In this document: positions 10,001 to 17,443 of the stretch, in pieces
Layout of the letters: every line of letters starts with the position of its first letter
How positions within the stretch are numbered: the stretch's first letter is position 1
Origin: Branchiostoma floridae
Lineage: Eukaryota > Chordata > Leptocardii > Amphioxiformes > Branchiostomatidae
NCBI RefSeq assembly: GCF_000003815.2
Contig: NC_049995.1
Location: forward strand, 2,665,006-2,729,005
Length of the DNA: 64,000 nt
Reading direction: 5' to 3'
Program-made: the position numbers and the translations under genes
The notes under the pieces: generated by a model
The model's database searches: none
Told to the model about the DNA's origin: nothing
The model's input: only the letters and a program-made list of their open reading frames with translations

Positions 10001-11160
10001 TTCGTCAGCCGGTCACTGAGATTTTTCAAACTCAAACTTATACGACATGTATAAGCTAGATTAAATGCAATTTTACCGATTTGCGAGTCCTACTTGACTT
10101 ATGTACAGCGCGACCAGAGGTACCTGCACTGTTGTAGGTACATTTCGAACAGCGGTCAACAGATATGTCCGTGACGTAACTTCGGGAGGGCGTTCGACGC
10201 CACGATTACTTCGTAATTTCAGGTCAGTTTGATTGCCAGATAAACTCCCCAGTACCCAAGTTATTGGTGTTTTGTATAGCTTTATGCCTCATGTCTAAAA
10301 CAACTAAATTTGCAAGGTGATTGTTGAGTAAGTTAAATGTAAGAGGCGCCACTACACAGTGACCTTGTTTCGAACGTAGCCATTTTAAATGCTCAAATTC
10401 CTTGGTTACGCAAAAATCGATTATTGTACACAAAACCGTGTTTCATCCAGACGACAGCTGTGTGCATTAACTTGGGTTCTTCGCGATTTTATTCAGCACT
10501 ATTGATGAATACAAACATGCCTCATTTCTGCATAAAGGGACAATCAAAAATTAATCCGAAGTTACAGCACATCCGAAGTTACAGCACCCCCCGTTATGTT
10601 TTGTAGCAACATTTTTGAAAAACTAATGCTTGTAGCTTGATGTCCAAATTTTTAATTAGATTCTGTTTCCTTTCAGGATATATGTTAAATGACTACCGTG
10701 AAATTTGATATGGTTTTGAAATGTCCATTTAGAAATTATGAAAATATACAACCTTGCAAGGGAACATGTTATACTTCTTAAGGGATGTATTGTAGATTTT
10801 TGGCACCAAACTACAAAAATTCTGAATTTAAAGTTCTTTGCAACTAATTTCTGACCTAGTTCCAGCATTCCCTGCAAAGTCCCATAGTTTTTGGTAGCCC
10901 ACTGGAACTTCCCAGCCACATTGTCCAGACGTCTAACAANNNNNNNNNNNNNNNNNNNNNNNNNNNNNNNNNNNNNNNNNNNNNNNNNNNNNNNNNNNNN
11001 NNNNNNNNNNNNNNNNNNNNNNNNNNNNNNNNNNNNNNNGCACTAATTATTTCAATTATCTCTCTATTGTTAGATGAAGAAGCCAACTGCAGCCAAGGGG
11101 AAAAGTGACAGTGAGAAGGGGAAGGGGCGAGGCAAGGGGAGGGGGAAGAAGTCCTCTTGA
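939..11160 (+). CDS. RFC1: Replication factor C subunit 1, C-terminal part (12 exons)
   Basis: RFC1 is the large subunit of the nuclear clamp loader that opens PCNA and places it on primed DNA. Exons read here: 939-1163, 1698-1795, 2231-2348, 3082-3302, 3959-4153, 4874-5028, 5855-5972, 6487-6632, 7115-7226, 7640-7741, 8849-9037 and 11074-11160. All have GT/AG borders and phases that join, giving about 588 residues to the stop. Landmarks are WVDKYKP and IIGQQGD at the start of the AAA+ module, Walker A GPPGVGKTT, ELNASDTRS, Walker B IMDEVDGM, the sensor-1 region MCNDR, YCFDLRFQRPRVEQI, then the RFC1-specific domain with KSDLFFNDYS, ADSICDGDLVD, VLPGEYMRGH and AFTRAYNKEAH. The tail is acidic, then lysine/glycine-rich (KGKGRGKGRGKK), as in vertebrate RFC1. 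The 5' part, including the BRCT domain, lies upstream of the window. One gap (10940-11039) is in the last intron. An alternative last exon is possible at 8259-8381. Confidence 0.93.
1867..2230 (+). pseudogene. Decayed tandem copies of the RFC1 ELNASD exon start
   Basis: Two degraded copies of the intron tail plus first about 60 bases of the exon at 2231 lie upstream of it, with exon-like parts near 1938-2007 and 2079-2158. Both keep the acceptor-like TGTAG or CGTAG, the GGGNTTTACCTAC-like block (interrupted in the second copy) and the ending that reads AGYYTACAG. Both lack the full reading frame, and the second has internal insertions. They are tandem duplications, not dispersed repeats, because the flanking intron sequence (the ACAGTAYTNGGTGG block at 1872 and 2158) is copied too. 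Confidence 0.7.
2420..2645 (+). repeat. Polypyrimidine low-complexity tract
   Basis: About 220 bases of imperfect TCC/TTCC repeats with almost no purines on the plus strand, inside an RFC1 intron. Any open frame here is a composition artefact. Such homopurine-homopyrimidine tracts can adopt triplex DNA; that is a general property, not shown here. Confidence 0.8.
2786..3081 (+). pseudogene. Two pseudo-exon copies of the RFC1 Walker B exon start
   Basis: Upstream of the true exon (from 3082) lie two copies of its first about 75 bases with their preceding intron tails, with exon-like parts from about 2792 and 2938. Both keep an AG acceptor and sequence matching RQAV..DEVDG. The copy at 2938 has lost one base at ATGGACGAG (now ATGGCGAG), which shifts the frame and reaches a stop. 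The copy at 2792 reads RQAVIKDEVDGIGG before losing the match. Both lack the rest of the exon and any donor site. Confidence 0.75.
5085..5540 (+). repeat. Dispersed repeat, copy 1 (related to 44885-45225)
   Basis: This intronic stretch aligns in pieces with 44885-45225: the ATATGGATG block, ACACTGTAAATC, CAAAGCAG, then AACCTTCCTGACCA, AATGAAG and the CAGTTTTGTGGTT block, in the same order. No coding capacity is seen and its class is unknown. A 57-bp MITE (5209-5265) is inserted in this copy but not in the other. Confidence 0.6.
5209..5265. mobile_element. 57-bp miniature inverted-repeat element
   Basis: Terminal inverted repeats TAGCCTCCATAGCA / TGCTATGGAGGCTA enclose a short centre. A perfect 9-bp direct repeat CGGAAAAAT flanks it (5200-5208 and 5266-5274). 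The related repeat copy near 44990-45002 lacks the insertion, so it serves as the empty site. Confidence 0.8.
6745..6880 (-). repeat. SINE fragment related to 40505-40770
   Basis: The stretch shares TTGATCC, a G-rich GTGTGGCTCT-like block and GGGACCTCCAYTTAA with the distal part of the SINE at 40505-40770, in the same order and orientation. The tRNA-like head is absent. It lies in an RFC1 intron. Confidence 0.55.
6905..6975 (-). repeat. Dispersed repeat fragment (CAACTGGATATG family), copy 1
   Basis: Read on the minus strand this matches the elements at 59375-59460 and 60998-61082: GCAACTGGATATG, then TTTTGGAAAC, then GTCAGACG. Sharing across three loci shows a dispersed family; its class is not evident. 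Confidence 0.65.
8003..8258 (+). repeat. Tandemly duplicated intron tail and pseudo-exon start
   Basis: An intron tail with TTAATACTATCATGGTTT, TTCANTGACCTTTATTT and TCTACCACCAG occurs at 8010-8069 and again at 8197-8258, about 189 bases apart. After the first copy the exon-like sequence (from 8070, GTGAAGTCATCC) is badly decayed. After the second it is almost identical to the true RFC1 exon at 8849. Confidence 0.75.
8259..8381 (+). CDS. Candidate alternative terminal exon of RFC1
   Basis: After a good acceptor (CTCTACCACCAG) this segment encodes VKSAFTRAYNKEAHMQPYST, the same 20 residues as the start of the main exon at 8849, and joins in the same phase to the exon ending at 7741. Over these 20 codons it differs from the main exon at four bases, all synonymous third positions (codons 11, 17, 19 and 20). 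It then diverges into 20 unrelated residues and a TGA. If used, it would give an RFC1 lacking the acidic and lysine-rich tail. AATAAA occurs at 8699-8704, though that stretch looks like a LINE tail. It may instead be a recent non-functional copy. Confidence 0.45.
   Translation, partial: VKSAFTRAYNKEAHMQPYSTCLKLQPNLLINKHDKSSSTV
8433..8474. repeat. Perfect 19-bp hairpin with 4-base loop
   Basis: Arms 8433-8451 and 8456-8474 are exact reverse complements around the loop TCTA. It lies just downstream of the candidate alternative RFC1 terminal exon and would be in its 3' UTR. No terminal motif or target duplication was recognised. Confidence 0.85.
8480..8735 (+). mobile_element. Probable LINE 3' end with (ATT)n tail
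   Basis: AT-rich sequence leading to AAAATAAACCATTC and a run of ATT triplets, which is the style of non-LTR retrotransposon 3' ends that finish in a simple repeat. No reverse transcriptase sequence is present, so the class is tentative. Confidence 0.4.
8762..8848 (-). mobile_element. tRNA-like SINE head abutting an RFC1 acceptor
   Basis: On the minus strand the sequence reads GCACAGTGGTTAAC (A-box-like) and about 40 bases later GGATTCAAATCC (B-box-like), the spacing of a Pol III promoter in a tRNA-derived SINE. Its start coincides with the acceptor of the RFC1 exon at 8849. It is not a complete tRNA gene. Confidence 0.5.
9088..10592. mobile_element. 1.5-kb DNA transposon remnant with matching ends
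   Basis: The ends are inverted matches: GGTGCTGTAACTTCGGA on the left, and its reverse complement ending in CAGCACCCCCC on the right, where the terminal block is also repeated in tandem (10562-10592). No transposase is recognisable; the short open frames inside show no known motif. No clear target duplication was found. It lies in the last RFC1 intron. Confidence 0.55.
10940..11039. other. Assembly gap (100 N)
   Basis: Exactly 100 N, a placeholder length. It falls between RFC1 exons 9037 and 11074; reading frame and homology continue across it, so probably no conserved exon is missing. Confidence 0.95.
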
Positions 11161-11540
11161 GTCTCATAATGTACAGCAAGTACAAACTATAGACAGCATT
11201 AGAGTAAAGCTAACCTTCGTCAAGGCAGAATAGCTCTTTGTGGCTGGTAACCCATGCCCTAAGTGTTCAGCAGTAACCTGCAGCTGCATTACAGAAGGAA
11301 GTTTCTTCATCTGTAGTGTAAAAGGTTTATTATGACCTGTCCTCAAATATATCTAACCAGAGAGTGGATATATCAGAGAAAAGCATTCTATCAGATACCA
11401 ACTAGTTGAGCCTTGACCTAAATGTACAATGTTTTGAAAAGTCATCTTGTGATTACAGAGTTACATGATACTACACAATGGACAATAACACAACACACAT
11501 ACACTGTACGTCATGCTATACTGTGTACTGTACAAGTCAA

Positions 11541-11936
11541 TACACCTTTCTCACGCGGCGGCCGTGATAGATCTAAAACGAGTTCAATGAGGCAAACAAA
11601 AGACTGTCCATCATAATTAGCAGTTCAACTAATGATGGCCTGGCAATTAGGAAAACGACCAATAAGAGAATGGCTGCATGTCCGTCAAATATTTGCATTA
11701 TTATGTTTTTATTTTGCATCTCTTAGGGACGATGGGATCAGTCTTCGCTACTCTAAAGTGCTACATCTTTCGGTGCATAGCACTAGTTATAATATTTATC
11801 ATTTGATCTTATATTGTGAAAATTTGTGTGGTTTGGGGGGAAACTAAATGGGAGCTTATTTCAGAAATAAGTTTTGTCTGTTTGCCTCATTGACCTCGTC
11901 TTCGATCTATCATGGCTGCCGCGTGAGAAAGGTGTA
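11541..11936. mobile_element. MITE with TACACCTTTCTCACGCGGC ends
   Basis: About 60 bases at each end are imperfect reverse complements, starting TACACCTTTCTCACGCGGC and running through TGATAGATC to CAATGAGGCAAAC. Length is 396 bp with no coding sequence. Target duplication is not clear. Confidence 0.75.
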
Positions 11937-12237
11937 TAGTGAAATTTCAGGTATGTTATTGCTCAGCAGTATGAATGCATGTATAAAGTATCAGCAGGTG
12001 CTTTATATCTGCATAACAAAAAAATGAGTAGTCTTTGCAATTGTTACAATCATTATGGTTCATTTCAATGTTCTGTCTCAGTACTACCAAGGAACTATTG
12101 TACAGTTTCTACTTCCTTCAACTGTCCTCCAGACCTCCTCATACTTGCAATAAAATCCTATATAATGGGTCCAAATGTACATTTTATTACTTCCATGAAA
12201 ATGGAGGTATTGTATTTGCTTTGTGTGTGTGTCTGTC

Positions 12238-12582
12238 TAATCTCCAAGCAGATCCTTTGGTAGCATAACGGTGCACACCCCAGTTTATTTGGGGTCTCAA
12301 ATTTCACCCAAAACACATCAATTCTTACTTAGCCATGCCAGTATTAAATGCCACTTTGCAGCAGATTACGAGAAATTTCAACTCAAACCCAGACCCTCGA
12401 GATACTTTCATCACATTTTTGTCAAATTGGTGTGTGCACCGATAAGATAGTATCAAAAGCTGGCAGAGGAGTGAAGCTGGCTTAGGAGTGTGTTTTGCTA
12501 CCGGGTCAAATGGACACCTATTGGCTAACTACACTCCTTGGCCAGTTTGGTACTATTATATTATGGCATTGCTTGGAGATTA
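12238..12582. mobile_element. MITE with TAATCTCCAAGCAGA ends, 8-bp TSD
   Basis: Begins TAATCTCCAAGCAGATCC and ends with the matching inverse of TAATCTCCAAGCA. An exact 8-bp direct repeat TGTCTGTC flanks it (12230-12237, 12583-12590). The 345-bp interior shares AGATAGTATCAAA and AGCTGGC with the elements at 13219 and 29127. The 8-bp duplication fits hAT-type transposition. Confidence 0.85.
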
Positions 12583-13218
12583 TGTCTGTCTCCCCACATT
12601 TCAGAATCTCTGGATGGATTGTGATGATACTTGATATGTGGATTGGTCTTGGGAAGTCAAACTAGGACAAGGTTGATATTGGCTCTCTGTTGACTTTGTT
12701 TGGTACTGCAGCAGAACTTGCAACTTTTTGTATCTTTTGTCCTGCTATGGCCTTGATTTTTTTGGTGGTAGTTTTGCACGGTTCAGTCTTTATACGTTAC
12801 CTTCCTCTCCTCTCTGGTTACGCTTTGAATCTACTGTTCTTTGATGCAAGTTCAGTTCAGTTCAATCATACATCTGGTGACACTATAGAGTCCTTCAAGA
12901 TGACTCCATCGTGCATGACGGACATGGGGTCCCTGTCTTGGAGACCAACATGCAAGTGTTTCAACAAAAAAAGAACTGAACGTCATTCGAATTAATGCTA
13001 ATATGGTGGTAATTGACATTATAGAGAATTTGATACCCTATTCCCGTAGACCAAATAAAGCGCTTACCAAAAAGCTTTAGCATGAGAAATGGCCTGTCAC
13101 GGTTTACCAGATAGAGGGAGAGTCATCTGAGACCGACAACGGCCTCTTGCCGGTCATGTGATGCGTACGATGAGATGGCCGCCTTTCAAGGATTCCTCTC
13201 TGCGGCCCGACGGCAAGC

Positions 13219-13400
13219 TAGTCTCCAAACAGACCCTACGGTGCCTTAGAGATAGTATCAAAGCTGGCAATGGAGTATAGCCGGCCAAAGGGAGATAGCC
13301 GGCCATGGTAGTCAAACGGGCACCGGTGCCGGCTATACTTCTTTGCCAGCTTAACCTTTGATACTATCTCTAAGGCACCGTAGGGTCTGCTTGGAGACTA
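13219..13400. mobile_element. MITE with TAGTCTCCAA ends
   Basis: Long inverted ends: TAGTCTCCAAACAGACCC and onward, through TACGGTGCCTTAGAGATAG and TATCAAAGCTGGC, mirrored at 13343-13400. ACGGCAAG occurs at 13210-13217 and 13401-13408 as an 8-bp target duplication. Same family as 12238-12582 and 29127-29265. Confidence 0.85.
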
Positions 13401-13885
13401 ACGGCAAGAGAAGACGCGGTCGAGAACATCCCTGACCCTTAGGAGGTTGATCGAGGAGGATGTTGTCTCCAAGACGGAGACCTATTTTCTGTCATGCGCG
13501 ACAGAGCCGTTTGGGGGGGATTCATGACGTCATCTGATGGATACTCTGAAATGAACTTGCATGAGGCTTCTGATCCTACTCTTGAAATGACCGACCATAA
13601 GGCTTAAATCACATACGACCTGGGCGGTTTTAGCAACCGGTCGAAGGTGTCTGGCAATTGGTATTTGTCACTTTGGACACAGTAAGCTATAGAATATTAG
13701 ACACGAACAGAATTACTTCCTATGAGAAATGTAAGAGTCTCAGTTTGTTTCTTGTCCTGTATGTACATAATTCTCTTGAGGCGGAAATGCGGTACAAATG
13801 GTGAATGCATATCGCTGGTACTGGTTAAATTAGCTTTGGTGTCTTTAACTTTCAAGGGCGCATTTACAAGTGAATGGTACAATTA

Positions 13886-16723
13886 TTACAATGCAGTCTC
13901 CATTTGAATGGCTTCTGGAGGAAGAAATGTACGTCTCAGTTGCATCAATCTCTTTTCTAACCCTTCTGGAGTCGGTCTTGTAGCTGGAACGTCGCGCCAA
14001 CACGCCCTCATCAATCGATACAGGTCCTCTGGACATCCCGGTGGCCTCTTCATCCGTATTCCTTGCCTCAGAATCCCTACCATCTGAAGAAAGCTCAGCT
14101 GAGTCCTGCCATCGTAGCACGGATCTTTTCCCAGCGTGGCGATCTCCCACAGCAGCACGCCGAAGGACCAGACGTCACTCTCACAGGTGTACTCGCCGGT
14201 CTCGATGGACTCCAGTGCCATCCACTTCAGCGGAAGGAGTTCGTCGACGCCTGAACGGTTGGCTCGTACATACTGAGTGGTGGCGTAGACATCTCTGGCT
14301 AGTCCGAAGTCAGCCAACTTGGCCACATCATCGGCTGTGATGAGGACGTTGCGAGCGGCCACGTCACGATGGGCGATTCTCAAGCGTTCCAGCTCTTGCA
14401 GAGCTCGTGCTATGTGCACTGCGTAGCCAAGAAGATTTTCCAATGCGTATTCCTCATTCTTTATACCCCGTAGGAAGCCTAAGAAATCGCCTTTTGGAGC
14501 ATACTCTAGAAGAATGTACTTCTCCGCAGACTTGGTGATGAGCCCCACGAGTCGAATGATGTTGGACTTGCGCTCATTGCCATCTCGTTCTTGCATTTGG
14601 TGCACAGCTACCAGTATGGCCGCTTCTCTATAGAAGTCACGGTAGGACTGTGAGTCCTCCACGCGAACTGTCTTTGCAGCAACGTCGAGTTGTCTTTTAC
14701 GTGTGCGCAGTTGTGCCCTTCTGACCAGCCCAAACATTCCTTCCCCTATCAGGGGACCAGGAGTAAGATGGTGGATCTTCTTCTCCCATCGTCCCAGCCA
14801 GCCCGGCTGTAGGCTCTGTGCTAGGTCCTGCTCCATTTTTCTCAGTTCAAAAAGTATCATGTCCTCCTCGCGCGTGTCGGGGGCTGAGCAAGCCAGAATC
14901 CCTGTTTTGAAGAGTATGGCCATCACTATGGCAACAAGTACGACTAAGGAGCCCAGTGGGACCAGACTTTCGAGCAGCGGTTCGTCTCTGCTTGTCTGTA
15001 ATAACTGGTCACAGTTCCGTCCCGTCCATGGCGTCACACATGCGCAGCTGCCGTCCACGTTGTTACATGTGGCGTTGTTCTTACAAGTACAGACCTGCTG
15101 ACATCTCCGACCGAAACGACGGTTTGGGCATGTTTTTTGACAATCCGTTCCGTACCAACCGTCAGTGCAGTTACACCTGCCGTCGCTAGGACTGCATGTG
15201 GCCTCGTTGTGGCAGTTGCAGTACTTTGCACAGCGTTTACCGTATGTGCCGTGTGGACATTTTGTCTGACAGTTTGTTCCTGTCCATCCCGGCGGACAGA
15301 CACATCCAGCCCAGCGGTCACAGCTGGCACCTTGCAAGCAATCGCACACTTCCTCACAACCGATACCTTTATAGTTCAGTGGGCAATGTACATCAACAAC
15401 AACTGTCGCATTTAGACAGTGTCCGTCTGTGTCGAAAACCGTGCAAGTGTAATATCCACTGTCTGTTAGCTGTATGTTGGAGACAGTTACAGTCATGTTG
15501 TTTTCGTCATTACCTCGTTTTTCAGACCCATTTGGAAAGCGCAGAGATATGGTTTTGGCATCAAGGTTGTACACCCTGCAGTGAAAAGCCACATTGCTGG
15601 AAAAGAAGATATGTCGAGGATCGCTAGGTGTCGTGGTTACCAAGACGTCCTGTTTGGGGATGTCACAGGCCACGCCTTTCCAGCCGGGCGGACATTTGCA
15701 GGCACCGTTAAACCCGTGGCAGCGGGCGCCGTTCTTACAGATACAGTTCTTATCACAGAGGAAGCCGTATTTTCCAACAGGGCAGCCTACAGGACGTATT
15801 TCTATATCTACATATTCAATGTTCGCTATTTCTACGGTCCGGCCGTCAATGCTTGTCCTTGAAAGAATGCGTTGAGATGACGGAATTTTGCAGGAAAATA
15901 ACTTTACTTCTTTCATAGGAAAAACGGACGTGAACAACACGATTAAGTTATACTTCTCGTCGTCCACGACAGAGTTAGGAACAAACCTTCTTAATTTCTG
16001 TATTCTCGATTTGTCATCCTTTCCTAGACCCAGATTAAACAACTCAACTACTAAAAAGATGGGCTGTTCAGGTCCTGCTCTACATGTCACTTGACGTATT
16101 TTGTTATCCCACATATCTGTTAACGCTACGAGATCATCAACATAAGCCGCGTAAAAAGCTACACGGAAAGTACAGTCACCGTTGTTTGTGTTCGTGTTCC
16201 ACGGAGCACGCCTTAGCGAGCGGGAGTCACGACCATTTGGCCATGGTCTTCTCATGTACATAACATCGCCGTTTGCTGTCAACCCTTCTGCCCTTAACGT
16301 AAAGCTAAAAAGTGAAGAGATAACGCTAACGTTCGTACTGATACCGGTTTCACACGATTCGTTATACACTGTAGGATAGCCCACAACGTCAGACAACTGC
16401 ACCCCGACACTGATGTTGTATAATCCCCAACCAATTTTGAGTAGATACACCGACTGTACTGACCATTCCAGAGGGTTGGCGACCAGAATGGTGCAGTTTT
16501 TCGTCACATTAAAGCGGTGGTATGGATCCCCGTCCATTTCTGCACACGGAAGTTCCGCTTTTCCACCAGCCCGGGTCCCTGGTAGGCTGAATATGGTCTC
16601 TCCAACAACGACGTTTTCGGGTACGTAGACCTGGAACTTATCTGTAACAGACACTGTGGTCTGAAGGAGTAATATCAGGTAACCAACCAACATGATAAAC
16701 TTTGTCTGTAGGTTCACCTTCAT
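13886..16723 (-). CDS. Intronless EGF/Ig receptor tyrosine kinase, copy 1
   Basis: A single open frame encodes a type I membrane receptor with an intracellular tyrosine kinase. The start at 16723 (MKVNLQTKF) is chosen because it matches the start of copy 2; an in-frame ATG at 16765 would add 14 residues before the signal peptide. The 945 residues comprise a signal peptide, an unassigned N-terminal region of about 280 residues, an EGF-like repeat (CPVGKYGFLC), an Ig-like domain (AFHC ... DSGYYTC), laminin/EGF-like repeats (CPPGWTGTNC, CPHGTYGKRC), a transmembrane helix (LVVLVAIVMAILF) and the kinase. The kinase keeps GEGMFG, VAAK, the alpha-C Glu, HRDVAARN, DFG and WMALESI, so it should be active. 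The layout recalls Tie-like receptors, but no FNIII repeats are seen, so no orthology is claimed. Lack of introns suggests an ancient retrocopy. Confidence 0.88.
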   Translation of the reverse strand: MKVNLQTKFIMLVGYLILLLQTTVSVTDKFQVYVPENVVVGETIFSLPGTRAGGKAELPCAEMDGDPYHRFNVTKNCTILVANPLEWSVQSVYLLKIGWGLYNISVGVQLSDVVGYPTVYNESCETGISTNVSVISSLFSFTLRAEGLTANGDVMYMRRPWPNGRDSRSLRRAPWNTNTNNGDCTFRVAFYAAYVDDLVALTDMWDNKIRQVTCRAGPEQPIFLVVELFNLGLGKDDKSRIQKLRRFVPNSVVDDEKYNLIVLFTSVFPMKEVKLFSCKIPSSQRILSRTSIDGRTVEIANIEYVDIEIRPVGCPVGKYGFLCDKNCICKNGARCHGFNGACKCPPGWKGVACDIPKQDVLVTTTPSDPRHIFFSSNVAFHCRVYNLDAKTISLRFPNGSEKRGNDENNMTVTVSNIQLTDSGYYTCTVFDTDGHCLNATVVVDVHCPLNYKGIGCEEVCDCLQGASCDRWAGCVCPPGWTGTNCQTKCPHGTYGKRCAKYCNCHNEATCSPSDGRCNCTDGWYGTDCQKTCPNRRFGRRCQQVCTCKNNATCNNVDGSCACVTPWTGRNCDQLLQTSRDEPLLESLVPLGSLVVLVAIVMAILFKTGILACSAPDTREEDMILFELRKMEQDLAQSLQPGWLGRWEKKIHHLTPGPLIGEGMFGLVRRAQLRTRKRQLDVAAKTVRVEDSQSYRDFYREAAILVAVHQMQERDGNERKSNIIRLVGLITKSAEKYILLEYAPKGDFLGFLRGIKNEEYALENLLGYAVHIARALQELERLRIAHRDVAARNVLITADDVAKLADFGLARDVYATTQYVRANRSGVDELLPLKWMALESIETGEYTCESDVWSFGVLLWEIATLGKDPCYDGRTQLSFLQMVGILRQGIRMKRPPGCPEDLYRLMRACWRDVPATRPTPEGLEKRLMQLRRTFLPPEAIQMETAL

Positions 16724-16809
16724 GATTTTATCGCGAATAAAACACAGACGAAGAAACTTTGTCATGGGCTGATTGTGATTACAACGTTAACAGTCTTCGT
16801 CATTTGACC

Positions 16810-16817
16810 TTTATATA
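16810..16817 (-). promoter_or_regulatory. TATA box of kinase copy 1
   Basis: Read on the minus strand, TATATAAA followed by GGTCAAATGACGAAG lies about 90 bases upstream of the start codon at 16723. The equivalent place in copy 2 (near 20345-20375) reads GTAATTAAAGGTCAAAGG, with extra bases inserted before it and no proper TATA box. Confidence 0.55.
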
Positions 16818-17322
16818 ATAGCAACGCAACCGGTTTTTCCATTTTGCCTGAAGGACTGATTAAGGTTATTGACCTTATAATTAAAGGCAGTGCTCAAGAC
16901 ATACATCTTTTGTATCAATCAATACATTGTATATTCAGCTGAGACATGAGAATACACGAGGAATACTTAACAAAAATAACTCCGTGCCAGAAGGAACAAA
17001 TGATTTTCTTAGTTGGAGATGATCATAGTACTTAAGGTATAAATGGTGCACGTCATCAATAGAATTTTTCTCTAATTTACTCTTTCTCTCTCTCTCTCTG
17101 GGTATATATATGTACATGTATATATTGAATTATTTGTTTATAAACATATCTATGATAGTTACTCTGATACGTACTACCATATCACTTTTTTTAATGTATT
17201 TTGGTGTCGTATTTTTCAATGTAGTTTGTTTCTTGCCTCCTATGTAGATAGTTTTCTTGAGGTTTAAGGACATGCGGTACAAATGGCTATTGTACATCGC
17301 TAACATAACTACAATTCATCTT

Positions 17323-17328
17323 TTTATT
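17323..17328 (-). terminator. Polyadenylation signal candidate, kinase copy 2
   Basis: AATAAA on the minus strand about 115 bases past the stop of the second kinase gene. Confidence 0.45.
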
Positions 17329-17443
17329 GGAATTTTCTGGGAGATTGAATAGTTAGCCATTACCCAACAGCCACAGAAAAGGGATTATCTACACTTCTTG
17401 CTTTTTCTTCAAACTTTTCATTCACTTGTGAGGGTCAAATTGA

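Larger units (their letters stand above)
11161..13885. other. Intergenic region filled with inverted-repeat elements
   Basis: The RFC1 3' UTR is followed by three MITE-like elements (11541-11936, 12238-12582, 13219-13400). From about 13720 the sequence is the 3' flank of the first kinase gene and has a counterpart at about 17220-17440. No further gene was recognised. Confidence 0.65.

Noticed and set aside
16724-16765. Upstream ATG of kinase copy 1 as the true start
   Set aside because: It adds 14 charged residues before the signal peptide and has no counterpart in copy 2.
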